Shown here in pieces: positions 13,986 to 20,952 of a DNA stretch of 28,045 bases. Numbering within the stretch: position 1 is the stretch's first letter; the number at the start of each line of letters is the position of its first letter. This DNA is from JACQCV01 sp964634555 (GTDB lineage Bacteria; Patescibacteriota; Minisyncoccia; Phycocordibacterales; UBA12445): the NCBI GenBank assembly GCA_964634555.1, contig CAZWJJ010000004.1, positions 1-28,045 of the forward strand. Reading direction: 5' to 3'. Both the position numbers and the translations under genes were made by a program. The notes below the pieces were generated by a model. That model was not told the origin of the DNA. It ran no database searches and saw nothing but the letters and a program-made list of their open reading frames with translations.

Positions 13986-15089
13986 TTACAATAAATGATC
14001 CAATTTTTTATCCTTTAGTGCCTCTACTACCTTTTTTATCTCTTCTGTCCTTCCTTTTTGTGAAATTATAATCGCATCGTCAGTTGCAACTACAATTATA
14101 TTATCAAGCCCGATGGTTGCGACAAGTTTTTGGCCTGAAGGAGAGAGAATGACCGAATTGTGGGTGTCGATATTTACCACTAGTCCCTCACAATAGTTGC
14201 CTTCGTTGGTTTTTTCATCATTATTTAAAAGATCTGAAACGGAATCCCAGGATCCGACATCCGACCAACCGAGATCGGCTGGGATTACGGCCAGTTTTTT
14301 GGTTTGCTCCATAATTGCTACGTCGATAGCAATATCCGGCATTTTTCGAAATTCTCTATCGAGAATTTTGTGATAATTTTGCGAGTCGGCAGATTTAATA
14401 ATCTCGACAATAGTTCTGTGAATAGTCGGTTGGTTTCTTTTTGTCTCGTTCAAAAGATGTGCCGCTGAAAATATGAAATAACCAGCATTCCAATAAAAAG
14501 TTCCTTGGCGCAAATAATCCAGGGCGGTTTTATGATTTGGTTTTTCAACGAAACGGCTAACATTATACATAGTAAAGTCTTTGTTTTGACTATGAATATC
14601 TTGGCGTTCGATATATCCGTAGCCAGTATGTGGGGAAGTCGGCTGAATGCCGATTGTGGCGATGGTGTTTTTATTTTTGTCGATAAAATCAAAACCAGCC
14701 TTGATCGCCCGATTGAAGATCTCTTTGCGCAGGATTAAATGGTCGGAATGCAGGCTGGCGATAACGGCTCGCGGATCTTTTTTGGCTATAAAGGCGGTCG
14801 CGAGAGCCATGGCTGGCGCGGTGTTGCGCTTGACCGGCTCAGCGATGATATTTTCTTCGGGGATGTCCGGCAGATATTCGCGCAGCAGGTCGGTATATTT
14901 TTTGTTTATTGAAACATAGATTTGTTGAGGTGGAACTAGTTCAGCAGCGCGATCATAGGTTTGTTCAATTAGCGTTTTTTTGCCGATGATAGTTTGGAAT
15001 TGTTTAGGTTTATTTTCTCGCGATCTAGGATAAAGCCGCGTTCCGCTGCCGCCGGCAACGATTAGAATATAGTGATGCTCGCTTTTCAT
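13986..15089 (-). CDS. manC: Mannose-1-phosphate guanylyltransferase
   Basis: The 367-aa nucleotidyltransferase makes GDP-mannose from mannose 1-phosphate and GTP. The N-terminal signature is VAGGSGTRLYPRSR followed by KPKQF. Next come EPVKRNTAPA and the HSDH metal/sugar region, then GYGYI, FVEKP (the catalytic Lys loop), YWNAGYFIF, and DLGWSDVGSWD. A short left-handed beta-helix-like tail follows. The isomerase half of long ManC proteins is absent, so it is the short form. Its ATG overlaps the mltG stop by 4 bases (ATGA), showing co-transcription and translational coupling with mltG. GDP-mannose probably feeds surface glycan synthesis. Confidence 0.95.
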   Translation of the reverse strand: MKSEHHYILIVAGGSGTRLYPRSRENKPKQFQTIIGKKTLIEQTYDRAAELVPPQQIYVSINKKYTDLLREYLPDIPEENIIAEPVKRNTAPAMALATAFIAKKDPRAVIASLHSDHLILRKEIFNRAIKAGFDFIDKNKNTIATIGIQPTSPHTGYGYIERQDIHSQNKDFTMYNVSRFVEKPNHKTALDYLRQGTFYWNAGYFIFSAAHLLNETKRNQPTIHRTIVEIIKSADSQNYHKILDREFRKMPDIAIDVAIMEQTKKLAVIPADLGWSDVGSWDSVSDLLNNDEKTNEGNYCEGLVVNIDTHNSVILSPSGQKLVATIGLDNIIVVATDDAIIISQKGRTEEIKKVVEALKDKKLDHLL

Positions 15090-16039
15090 CGGTAATATTT
15101 TTTAATGTTGGCCAGATGTTCGGCATAAGTGGTGCTGCAATGTATCAGGCCATGTCTATCGTGAAGATAGAAGAAACAGTTGGTTTTACGGGGATTTAGG
15201 GCCGCATTTATCGCGGCTAGACTGACATTTGATATTGGAGTTGGAGGCAAGCCTTTGTTTTTATAAGTATTGTAGGGGGAATTTATAAATTTATCTTCCG
15301 GGTTAACCCGTGGCCACCAGCCATTATTGGCATTACCCTTAACATATTGAAGGGTGGCATCCATGTCTAGGCTCATCTCTGAAAAAATTCTGTTCCAAAT
15401 AACTCCGGAGATTATCCTCATATCGGCCTTGCCGGCAGCCTCACGCTCTATAATAGAAGCGATCTTCAGAGCAAGGTCCATATTTATAATCTCGGCAGTT
15501 GAGCTTGAGTATTCAGATATAACATCGCCATTAAACTTATTCATAATCGCTTTGTAGGCATCTGTCGGTGTGGCGCCAACAGGCATAATGTAAGTTCCGG
15601 GACCGTAATAGCCCTCAAGGTTTTTATTGTCTAACTTGCGATCAAGAGTAATAAAGTTGGTTTTTTGTGTGGGTGTCCATTTTAGCTCTTGCCCAAAAAC
15701 CGCTGCTACTTCTTCTTTGCGGAGCCCAGAATCGAGGAAGATTTCGCGCGAAGATGGGTTAGCTAGATTTTGATAAAAGCGCCACGGGTTCAAGTTTTTT
15801 ACTAACCATTTTCGCGCTTGACCAAATAGATCATTTACTGGCGTTGAATCTCCATTAACACTATCACCAGGCAGGTCGCTGATAGTTTTGTGTATTGGAT
15901 CAACGTTCGTTGTGAATTTTCCTTGCGGATTTTGCGTGACTGATTGATATGTTAGGGTTAAAACAAGTATAGAGGTCAGAAAAAACAATGAGATTGACGC
16001 GATCTTAATCCATTTTGAATATTTAGCGTTGACAGCCAT
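15086..16039 (-). CDS. mltG: Endolytic peptidoglycan transglycosylase MltG (YceG-like)
   Basis: The 317-aa protein has a single N-terminal membrane helix (about residues 12-30), a LysM-like middle region and the YceG catalytic domain. Visible family blocks are GYYGPGTYIMP, IASIIEREA (which holds the catalytic Glu), GVIWNRI, LDMDATLQY, SPYNTYKNKGLPPTPI, and the end block AEHLANIKKYY. MltG cuts nascent peptidoglycan strands at the outer face of the membrane and sets glycan length. The ATG at 16039 is preferred over an ATG at 16144 because the extra 35 residues would be read from an intergenic repeat. A TATAAT box also ends 6 bases before 16039, so the mRNA is likely leaderless. It overlaps manC downstream. 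Confidence 0.93.
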   Translation of the reverse strand: MAVNAKYSKWIKIASISLFFLTSILVLTLTYQSVTQNPQGKFTTNVDPIHKTISDLPGDSVNGDSTPVNDLFGQARKWLVKNLNPWRFYQNLANPSSREIFLDSGLRKEEVAAVFGQELKWTPTQKTNFITLDRKLDNKNLEGYYGPGTYIMPVGATPTDAYKAIMNKFNGDVISEYSSSTAEIINMDLALKIASIIEREAAGKADMRIISGVIWNRIFSEMSLDMDATLQYVKGNANNGWWPRVNPEDKFINSPYNTYKNKGLPPTPISNVSLAAINAALNPRKTNCFFYLHDRHGLIHCSTTYAEHLANIKKYYR

Positions 16040-16045
16040 GTAGCC

Positions 16046-16051
16046 ATTATA
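16046..16051 (-). promoter_or_regulatory. -10 element of leaderless mltG
   Basis: A perfect TATAAT on the minus strand, then GGCTAC and the ATG at 16039. ATGGCA at an 18-base spacing is a possible -35. Confidence 0.6.
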
Positions 16052-16090
16052 CTCGCATGATATATTTTTGCCATAAAGATCTTGTATTAG

Positions 16091-16123
16091 AGATTGCTTC
16101 GTCGTAAACTCTTCGCAATGACA
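16091..16123. repeat. Dispersed REP-like repeat, copy 2
   Basis: Orientation AGATTGCTTC...TTCGCAATGACA. Its minus-strand translation (CHCEEFTTKQSLI) creates a false N-terminal extension of mltG. Confidence 0.7.
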
Positions 16124-16150
16124 ATATGAGATTAATTGCCACAATTTATT

Positions 16151-16185
16151 GTCATTGCGAGCGACCGCAGGGAGCGTGGCAATCT
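16151..16185. repeat. Dispersed REP-like repeat, copy 3
   Basis: GTCATTGCGAGCGACCGCAG then GGAGCGTGGCAATCT. It is a longer variant, in opposite orientation to copy 2 and 27 bases from it, forming an inverted pair. Confidence 0.7.
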
Positions 16186-16230
16186 AAGTGTGGTGGACGT
16201 ATACAAATCCTTTATTTTTACTCGATTTAA

Positions 16231-16238
16231 TGTATACT
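16231..16238 (+). promoter_or_regulatory. -10 element of ftsH
   Basis: TG-TATACT at 16231-16238. The start would be near 16245, with a ~26-base A/U-rich leader that has no ribosome site. Confidence 0.45.
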
Positions 16239-16270
16239 TTGAAAGACAAAATAATAAATAATCATTAAAC

Positions 16271-18205
16271 ATGGCTGAAGACAAAAAGAAGAAAAATAAC
16301 AAGCAGGACGAGGGTGGGGGAATGAATCCAAAAAATTTGCTGGCACAGTTTGGACGCCATATTTTGATGACGCTCTTGCTGATATTGGTTCTTCTAGCTT
16401 TCTATTCTGCGTACAGTAATAATATCCAAAATACTCCAATGACGACTGTTTCGGCATTGGCGGATGATATTAAGGCTGGGAATGTTACTAAAATACTAGT
16501 TGAAGGCGATGATTTGACCATATCATACAAAGATAATACGACTAAGCAGACCAAAAAAGAGGTTGAAACTTCACTAAGTCAGACCCTGGTGAACTATGGT
16601 GTAACCGTCACTGATTTTTCTAAGGTTTCAGTCGATGTTCAAGATCCAACCGGGCTTTATTTTTGGTTTACTGCCTTGGCACCGTTTATTTTGCCACTGG
16701 TATTTGTTTTGGTGATTTTCTGGATGATCTCTAGGCAGGTTAGAGGATCTTCGATGCAAGCATTTTCTTTTGGTCAATCGCGCGCTAGAATCATCGATCC
16801 GAGCGATGAGAAACAGAAGGTTCTGTTTAAGGATGTAGCTGGCGCAGCAGAGGCTAAGGAAGAGTTAATTGAGATTGTTGATTTTTTGAAAAATCCTAAG
16901 AAGTTTTTGGATATCGGAGCGCGAATTCCTAAGGGGGTGATGTTAACCGGCGCGCCCGGAACAGGTAAGACATTGCTTGCTAGAGCTGTTGCCGGCGAAG
17001 CAAATGTACCGTTTTTGTATTTGTCTGGTTCGGAATTTGTGGAGATGTTTGTCGGTGTCGGTGCTTCACGTGTGCGAGATCTCTTTAAGATTGCCAAGAA
17101 GATTGCGCCATCAATAATCTTTGTCGATGAAATTGACGCTGTCGGCAGACATAGAGGCAGTGGTATGGGTGGAGGAAATGATGAGCGCGAGCAAACTCTT
17201 AATCAGATACTTGTTGAGATGGATGGTTTTGAGCCAAGTGAGAAGGTGATAGTTATGGCGGCTACAAATCGGCCGGATGTTCTTGATTCGGCATTGCTCC
17301 GTCCAGGACGTTTTGATCGAAGGGTTGTGCTTGACCTGCCGGATATTAAGGAGCGTGAGGATATTTTGCAGATTCATTCAGCTAAAAAACCTTTTGCCGA
17401 GGATGTCGTTTTGAAAGTTATTGCTGAAAGAACACCAGGATTTTCTGGCGCGGATCTAGCGAGCTTAATGAACGAAGCCTCTATTTTGGCGGCTCGTGAG
17501 AATCGAACCAAGGTTGCTCAATATGACCTGATTCGATCGGTGGAAAAAGTAATGCTCGGTCCGGAAAGAAAAAGCCATATACTTTCTGATGAAGAGAAGG
17601 GTATAACGGCATATCATGAAATGGGTCATGCCTTAGTGGCCTCGATTTTGGAATTTTCTGATCCGGTTCATAAGGTTTCAATCATTTCACGCGGACGGGC
17701 GGCGGGTTACACCTTGAAATTGCCATTAGAAGAGAGGAAAATGCGCAATCGAAATAATTTCCTTGATGATATTGCCGTTTCACTTGGCGGATATGCGGCC
17801 GAAAAGATGATTTTTGGAGAAGTAACTACCGGCGCTTCGAATGACATAACTGTTTCGACTCACGCCGCTCGCGATATGGTAACAAGATTCGGCATGTCAG
17901 ATAAGATCGGGCCGGTGGATTTTGGCGATTCCGGTATGGCCAATCCGGTAACTGGTGCAAAGGCGACATCATCGGCTTTTTCCGAGAACTATGCTTCCAT
18001 ACTTGATGCCGAAGTTTCTCGAATTATGAATGATGGATTGAAGCGGGCCGAGGAGGTTTTGAAAAATCACCGAGAAGCTCTGGATAATATGGCTGCTGAA
18101 TTAAAAAAAGTTGAAACACTGGAAAGAAAAGAGTTTGAAGATCTTCTAATTCTCAACGGAATTAAGCCGAAGAAGCTTGGCGATGGGGTGGTGATAGCGG
18201 AGTAG
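16271..18205 (+). CDS. ftsH: ATP-dependent zinc metalloprotease FtsH
   Basis: The 644-aa membrane protease has two N-terminal membrane helices (about 29-47 and 134-155) around an extracytoplasmic domain. The AAA+ module follows, with Walker A GAPGTGKT, pore motif FVGVGA, Walker B IIFVDEID, the second region of homology AATNRPDVLDSALLRPGRFD, and then the M41 peptidase motif HEMGH (HExxH). The second half of the peptidase has GGYAAE and the GASNDI segment. It degrades misfolded membrane proteins and some regulators. The N-terminus is Lys-rich, and HEMGH replaces the usual HEAGH, which keeps the zinc ligands. It is monocistronic with a bidirectional terminator downstream; no Shine-Dalgarno site is present. 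Confidence 0.97.
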   Translation: MAEDKKKKNNKQDEGGGMNPKNLLAQFGRHILMTLLLILVLLAFYSAYSNNIQNTPMTTVSALADDIKAGNVTKILVEGDDLTISYKDNTTKQTKKEVETSLSQTLVNYGVTVTDFSKVSVDVQDPTGLYFWFTALAPFILPLVFVLVIFWMISRQVRGSSMQAFSFGQSRARIIDPSDEKQKVLFKDVAGAAEAKEELIEIVDFLKNPKKFLDIGARIPKGVMLTGAPGTGKTLLARAVAGEANVPFLYLSGSEFVEMFVGVGASRVRDLFKIAKKIAPSIIFVDEIDAVGRHRGSGMGGGNDEREQTLNQILVEMDGFEPSEKVIVMAATNRPDVLDSALLRPGRFDRRVVLDLPDIKEREDILQIHSAKKPFAEDVVLKVIAERTPGFSGADLASLMNEASILAARENRTKVAQYDLIRSVEKVMLGPERKSHILSDEEKGITAYHEMGHALVASILEFSDPVHKVSIISRGRAAGYTLKLPLEERKMRNRNNFLDDIAVSLGGYAAEKMIFGEVTTGASNDITVSTHAARDMVTRFGMSDKIGPVDFGDSGMANPVTGAKATSSAFSENYASILDAEVSRIMNDGLKRAEEVLKNHREALDNMAAELKKVETLERKEFEDLLILNGIKPKKLGDGVVIAE

Positions 18206-18219
18206 AATTATAGTAATAA

Positions 18220-18244
18220 AAAAGCGACCCGGGAGGTCGCTTTT
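18220..18244. terminator. Bidirectional intrinsic terminator
   Basis: AAAAGCGACC (18220-18229) pairs with GGTCGCTTTT (18235-18244). It lies between ftsH and the convergent unknown gene. Confidence 0.9.
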
Positions 18245-18250
18245 GGCTTC

Positions 18251-18835
18251 TTACTTTAATATTTGATATTTTTCTATCGCGAACATGAGATAAACATGTC
18301 TTAACCGATTTTCCACAGAACTTGAAGAATAGCCGTTAGGTTTGGCTATAATTAGAATTTCTGATCCATTACTGATAGCTTCGAGGAGTTTTTTGTTAGA
18401 TCTGCGCCGAAGCCAGTTTACTGCGTCATCAGGTTTAAGATCGCGTTTATCAGGTAAAAATAGATAGGCTGAAAGTTGGGAGATATGATACTCTATCTTA
18501 TTTTTGTTTGTGACCGTCAGGTCGTTACATTCGACAGCATGGATAAGAAGCGAAACTGTTCCTTGCGGACCTCCGCTGAAGACAGAACCGAACTGAACAG
18601 TATAGAATGTCTTTAGAAGAAAAGCTACTCGCGGAACCTGACTTAAGTCTGGATGGCCGTCCTCCCAATGTGATCCGAGATCAGATACAAGATCATGATA
18701 AGATACAGTGCCTTTTGGAGCTTTAAATATATACCCACAGTCGTGAAATTGACCATAATCACTGATAACCTTCTGTGTCTGAACATTATTAGCATGCGCA
18801 ATGAGTAAAAGAACTAGAATTATCAAGGATCGCAT
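18251..18835 (-). CDS. Unknown secreted protein (194 aa)
   Basis: The N-terminus is a short, clear signal peptide (MRSLIILVLLLIAHA, then NN). The rest is a soluble alpha/beta domain with two Cys (DCGY and VECND), a hydrophobic strand EILIIAKPNG near residue 160 and an Arg-rich segment NWLRRRSNKK. I do not recognise the family. The start is supported by AAGGAG 7 bases before the ATG. It is convergent with ftsH and stands upstream of nothing else on its strand, so it is monocistronic. A Sec-exported or periplasm-like-space protein is inferred only from the signal peptide. Confidence 0.7.
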   Translation of the reverse strand: MRSLIILVLLLIAHANNVQTQKVISDYGQFHDCGYIFKAPKGTVSYHDLVSDLGSHWEDGHPDLSQVPRVAFLLKTFYTVQFGSVFSGGPQGTVSLLIHAVECNDLTVTNKNKIEYHISQLSAYLFLPDKRDLKPDDAVNWLRRRSNKKLLEAISNGSEILIIAKPNGYSSSSVENRLRHVYLMFAIEKYQILK

Positions 18836-18923
18836 CTCACTACTCCTTCGGTATTTTGAGGTCTAAGATTGCTAGAGGCTATCACAGTCGAACATGGAAA
18901 TCAATTTGTGAATTTTAATGATA

Positions 18924-18946
18924 ATAAAAGCCCGCGATGAGCGGGC
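18924..18946 (-). terminator. Intrinsic terminator of the 18964 gene
   Basis: GCCCGC (18930-18935) pairs with GCGGGC (18941-18946); the minus strand continues TTTTATTAT. Confidence 0.82.
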
Positions 18947-18963
18947 GAGGATTGGTTTGCAGG

Positions 18964-19563
18964 CTAACTTCTTTGCTTATTTTTAAGATTATTTAGATGC
19001 TCTTCCATCTCTTCAGTGAAGACTCTCCATGCTATGGTACCTCCTAGCCAACGAAGTGCCATTTCTGCGGTACTTTTCCTTAATTCACTGCACTTTTGGG
19101 TCCAGATTTTGTCTAGAATTTTGTGCCAATCTCCATCGATAAATTTAGTAACCTTATATCTGTGGCCAAAGTGGACGGTTTCTGTCATGTAATTTGAAAA
19201 TACCAGTTTGTCTGAATGATATACTTTTACTTCACCGTAACTCACCATTGGATTTCCAGAGCTTTTGAATTCGACCCTTAGGCCGCAGAGGTCAAAGATC
19301 TGTGGGGCTGTTGGATCTTCTCTGCTTCCTCTATATCTAACATGGGGAAAAAAGGTTTCAAAGATTCGGAATATTTTAGCTAAAATAACACGATAGTTCT
19401 TTTTCAGATCCTTATTTTCCAATATTCTAAGAGGAGTGTTTTCAAGTTTGTCTGCTTCTGTCGACAATACCTTAAGAAAGTATTTTTTAAGGTATTGTCG
19501 ATCTTTTTCTGTTAAGCTGTATACGTTAAACTCTTTTTTCCCGACGTGTATATACATCGTCAT
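18964..19563 (-). CDS. Unknown 199-aa cytoplasmic protein
   Basis: No family is recognised. The protein starts MTMYIHVGKKEFNVYSLTEK, has a long charged helical stretch (about 20-75), and a beta-rich centre with FDLCGLRVEFKSSG, GEVKVYHSDKL and FGHRYKVTKF. A C-terminal amphipathic helical end is rich in Glu/Lys. The ATG at 19563 is chosen over one 72 bases upstream because AGGAGG lies 6 bases before it; the longer version would run through the leader and -10 region. A TTGCCA-17-TAATAT promoter precedes it. Its -35 touches the repeat cluster that follows the tRNA, so it may have arrived with that element. Confidence 0.65.
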   Translation of the reverse strand: MTMYIHVGKKEFNVYSLTEKDRQYLKKYFLKVLSTEADKLENTPLRILENKDLKKNYRVILAKIFRIFETFFPHVRYRGSREDPTAPQIFDLCGLRVEFKSSGNPMVSYGEVKVYHSDKLVFSNYMTETVHFGHRYKVTKFIDGDWHKILDKIWTQKCSELRKSTAEMALRWLGGTIAWRVFTEEMEEHLNNLKNKQRS

Positions 19564-19606
19564 AGTTAGCCTCCTGTATGTTAAGGTGCATATGCTATCT
19601 AGTAAG

Positions 19607-19635
19607 ATATTATGCAAATCTGAATTGCTTGGCAA
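19607..19635 (-). promoter_or_regulatory. Promoter of the 18964-19563 gene
   Basis: Minus strand TTGCCA (19630-19635), 17 bases, TAATAT (19607-19612). The leader is ~37 bases, ending in AGGAGG. Confidence 0.5.
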
Positions 19636-19962
19636 GGAGGGACTCGGTCACAACTCTTTGCTTCGCAAAGCTCGCGACCCCGGCTCGGCGACAAGCATTC
19701 CTCACTAGGTTCGGAATCTTGTATATCGCCTCCGCCTTTCTCGTCCCTCTCGCTGCTACATAAACAAAATCGTCGGGCAAATTGCCCGACTCATTTGTTA
19801 TGTGCGCGAGGAGGGACTCTCGGCTACCGCCGCGGGTGAGTTTCGGCTCTTTCGCCTAGTGGCTTATTCGCACGAAACTCCTTTCTCGTCCCTCACGAAA
19901 AACAAGCAGTTGTTTTTCTCTCGTGCTCGCTCATTTCATTCGCTGTGCGCGAGGAGGGACTC
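19636..19962. repeat. GC-richer repeat cluster with tRNA 3'-end copies
   Basis: GGAGGGACTC occurs at 19636, 19810 and 19953, the last inside the tRNA T-arm. CCTTTCTCGTCCCTC occurs at 19735 and 19880, giving inverted GAGGGAC/GTCCCTC partners within each ~145-base unit. The 19-base string ending the tRNA (TGTGCGCGAGGAGGGACTC) is repeated exactly at 19801-19819. Other hairpins are CTTTGC-TTC-GCAAAG and GAAAAACAA-GCAG-TTGTTTTTC. No coding frame is credible. It may be an att-like or REP/MITE-like remnant. Confidence 0.55.
19763..19799 (-). terminator. Hairpin downstream of tRNA-Ile, possible terminator
   Basis: GTCGGGCAA (19772-19780) pairs with TTGCCCGAC (19782-19790), flanked by AACAAA/TTTGTT that extends the stem. 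On the minus strand GATTTTGTTT follows, so it could end the tRNA transcript, which lies 147 bases upstream. Confidence 0.4.
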
Positions 19963-20018
19963 GAACCCCCGGCCAATCGTGTATAAGACGATCGCTCTAC
20001 CAACTGAGCTACTCGCGC
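19946..20018 (-). tRNA. tRNA-Ile, anticodon UAU
   Basis: A 73-base cloverleaf. Acceptor GCGCGAG pairs with CTCGCGC with discriminator A; D stem is GCTC/GAGC with loop AGTTGGTA. Anticodon stem ATCGT/ACGAT closes the loop CTTATAC, so bases 34-36 are UAU. The variable loop is TGGCC, and the T arm is GGGGG-TTCGAGT-CCCTC with one G-T pair. CCA is not encoded (CAG follows). UAU reads AUA. Most bacteria read AUA with a CAU tRNA modified by TilS, so this is a rare type. ATA codons are frequent in the neighbouring genes. Confidence 0.9.
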
Positions 20019-20081
20019 CTGTGTATTGATAAATATAGATTAATTTCGACCAGAAGTAAATATTAAGTTTAATTGAAATTC

Positions 20082-20090
20082 TGCTAGAAT
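20082..20090 (+). promoter_or_regulatory. Extended -10 of the MazF/PemK-like gene
   Basis: TG-C-TAGAAT ends 9 bases before the ATG at 20100, so the leader is only 2-3 bases or none. There is no ribosome site. Confidence 0.5.
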
Positions 20091-20099
20091 AATTTACTG

Positions 20100-20489
20100 A
20101 TGAAGGATTTTAAGAGTTGGCATAAAAAGAAGGTTATTGTAGATGGTTTGTCGGCAAGGTTATTTTTCCAAGAACGCGATGTCTGGTGGTGTTCTTTGGG
20201 TGAGAATATTGGCTTTGAGCAAGATGGTAAGGGTGAAGATTTTGCTCGACCTGTCTTGGTGTTTAAAAAATTTAATAATGAAGTCTTTTGGGCAATACCT
20301 CTTTCTACTAAAATCAAGTCTGGAAAATTTTATTTAAGTGTTGGCCTTCTAGATATGATTCCTCGTGTAGTAATCCTCTCGCAATTAAGGCTTATAGATG
20401 CCAAACGACTTGTAAGCAAATTAGGCGTCGTTAATAAGATTAACTATAAGGAAATAGAAAAGGCGGTCGTGCGTCTTTGTTTGACTTGA
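20100..20489 (+). CDS. MazF/PemK-like family protein, no adjacent antitoxin
   Basis: The 129-aa protein matches the PemK/MazF barrel. The early strand RDVWWCSLGENIG has the typical W-x-x-LG-x-N-G-E/Q-form; then FARPVLVFKKF, then VFWAIPLST (the conserved PLT/S strand), then RVVILSQLRLIDAKRL (SQ/DQLRxIDxxRL) and a C-terminal helix. MazF proteins are single-strand RNA endoribonucleases held by an antitoxin. No antitoxin-sized gene precedes or follows on this strand, so it may be solitary, or the antitoxin may be elsewhere. The terminator stem overlaps its last codons, and the gene is likely leaderless. Confidence 0.85.
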   Translation: MKDFKSWHKKKVIVDGLSARLFFQERDVWWCSLGENIGFEQDGKGEDFARPVLVFKKFNNEVFWAIPLSTKIKSGKFYLSVGLLDMIPRVVILSQLRLIDAKRLVSKLGVVNKINYKEIEKAVVRLCLT

Positions 20490-20505
20490 CCGCCTTTTCT
20501 ATTTT
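20458..20505 (+). terminator. Terminator overlapping the MazF-like stop
   Basis: AAAAGGCGGTC (20458-20468) pairs with GACCGCCTTTT (20488-20498), then CTATTTTT. The stop codon (20487-20489) lies within the hairpin. Confidence 0.75.
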
Positions 20506-20589
20506 TCTGATTTGCCTTACGGCAAACCGAGGCCGAAGCCGTTTATGAGGATATCCTAGCATAAGTTTTTAAAATAGACAATCTTGTAG

Positions 20590-20617
20590 CAATTAAAAAT
20601 CCCCATAATTGGGGATT
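20590..20617 (-). terminator. Terminator of the 20623 gene
   Basis: AATCCCC (20598-20604) pairs with GGGGATT (20611-20617); the minus strand runs on as TTTAATT. Confidence 0.8.
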
Positions 20618-20622
20618 GGTCA

Positions 20623-20880
20623 TCAATTGGGCTGATTGCCTTCGGTATCCAGATTCAATGAATAGAATTCATTTTGCAGGCTTTCTTCTTCAGCGGAAGT
20701 TAGAATAACTGTGGCGTCGATGTCTGGATGTTCTTCGGGTGGGTGAGTATCGATATTTCGGGCGCCGATTTTGTTTAACTTGTCGGCAAACTCTGTGTGT
20801 CGGCTTGATCTGGAGCAAAATTCGGCGTAAGACATTTCCGATACTCTCAAAACATATTCGCGGAAATCTTTTAGAGTCAT
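20623..20880 (-). CDS. Unknown 85-aa acidic protein
   Basis: No family is recognised. The N-terminal half (MTLKDFREYVLRVSEMSYAE) is probably helical. A His/Pro/Glu-rich linker (THPPEEHPDIDATV) follows, and the C-terminal part is acidic. The ATG at 20880 is chosen because AAAGGAG lies 4 bases before it; the in-frame ATG 36 bases further upstream would read through this site. It has its own terminator and lies between the MazF-like gene (convergent) and recG (same strand, upstream). A role as MazF antitoxin is conceivable from size and charge, but the genes are on opposite strands and there is no evidence. Confidence 0.55.
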   Translation of the reverse strand: MTLKDFREYVLRVSEMSYAEFCSRSSRHTEFADKLNKIGARNIDTHPPEEHPDIDATVILTSAEEESLQNEFYSLNLDTEGNQPN

Positions 20881-20952
20881 TTTTCTCCTTTGATTGTCAA
20901 AAGACGAGGTATACAAGTTAAACTAGCACTAATGAAAAAAGAGGTCAATTAG

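Noticed and set aside
16040..16144. N-terminal extension of mltG by 35 residues
   Set aside because: It is read from a dispersed intergenic repeat and across the TATAAT box; the ATG at 16039 fits both the membrane helix and the -10 spacing.
19802..20029. Open frame of 75 codons on the plus strand
   Set aside because: It is the antisense reading of tRNA-Ile and the repeat cluster.
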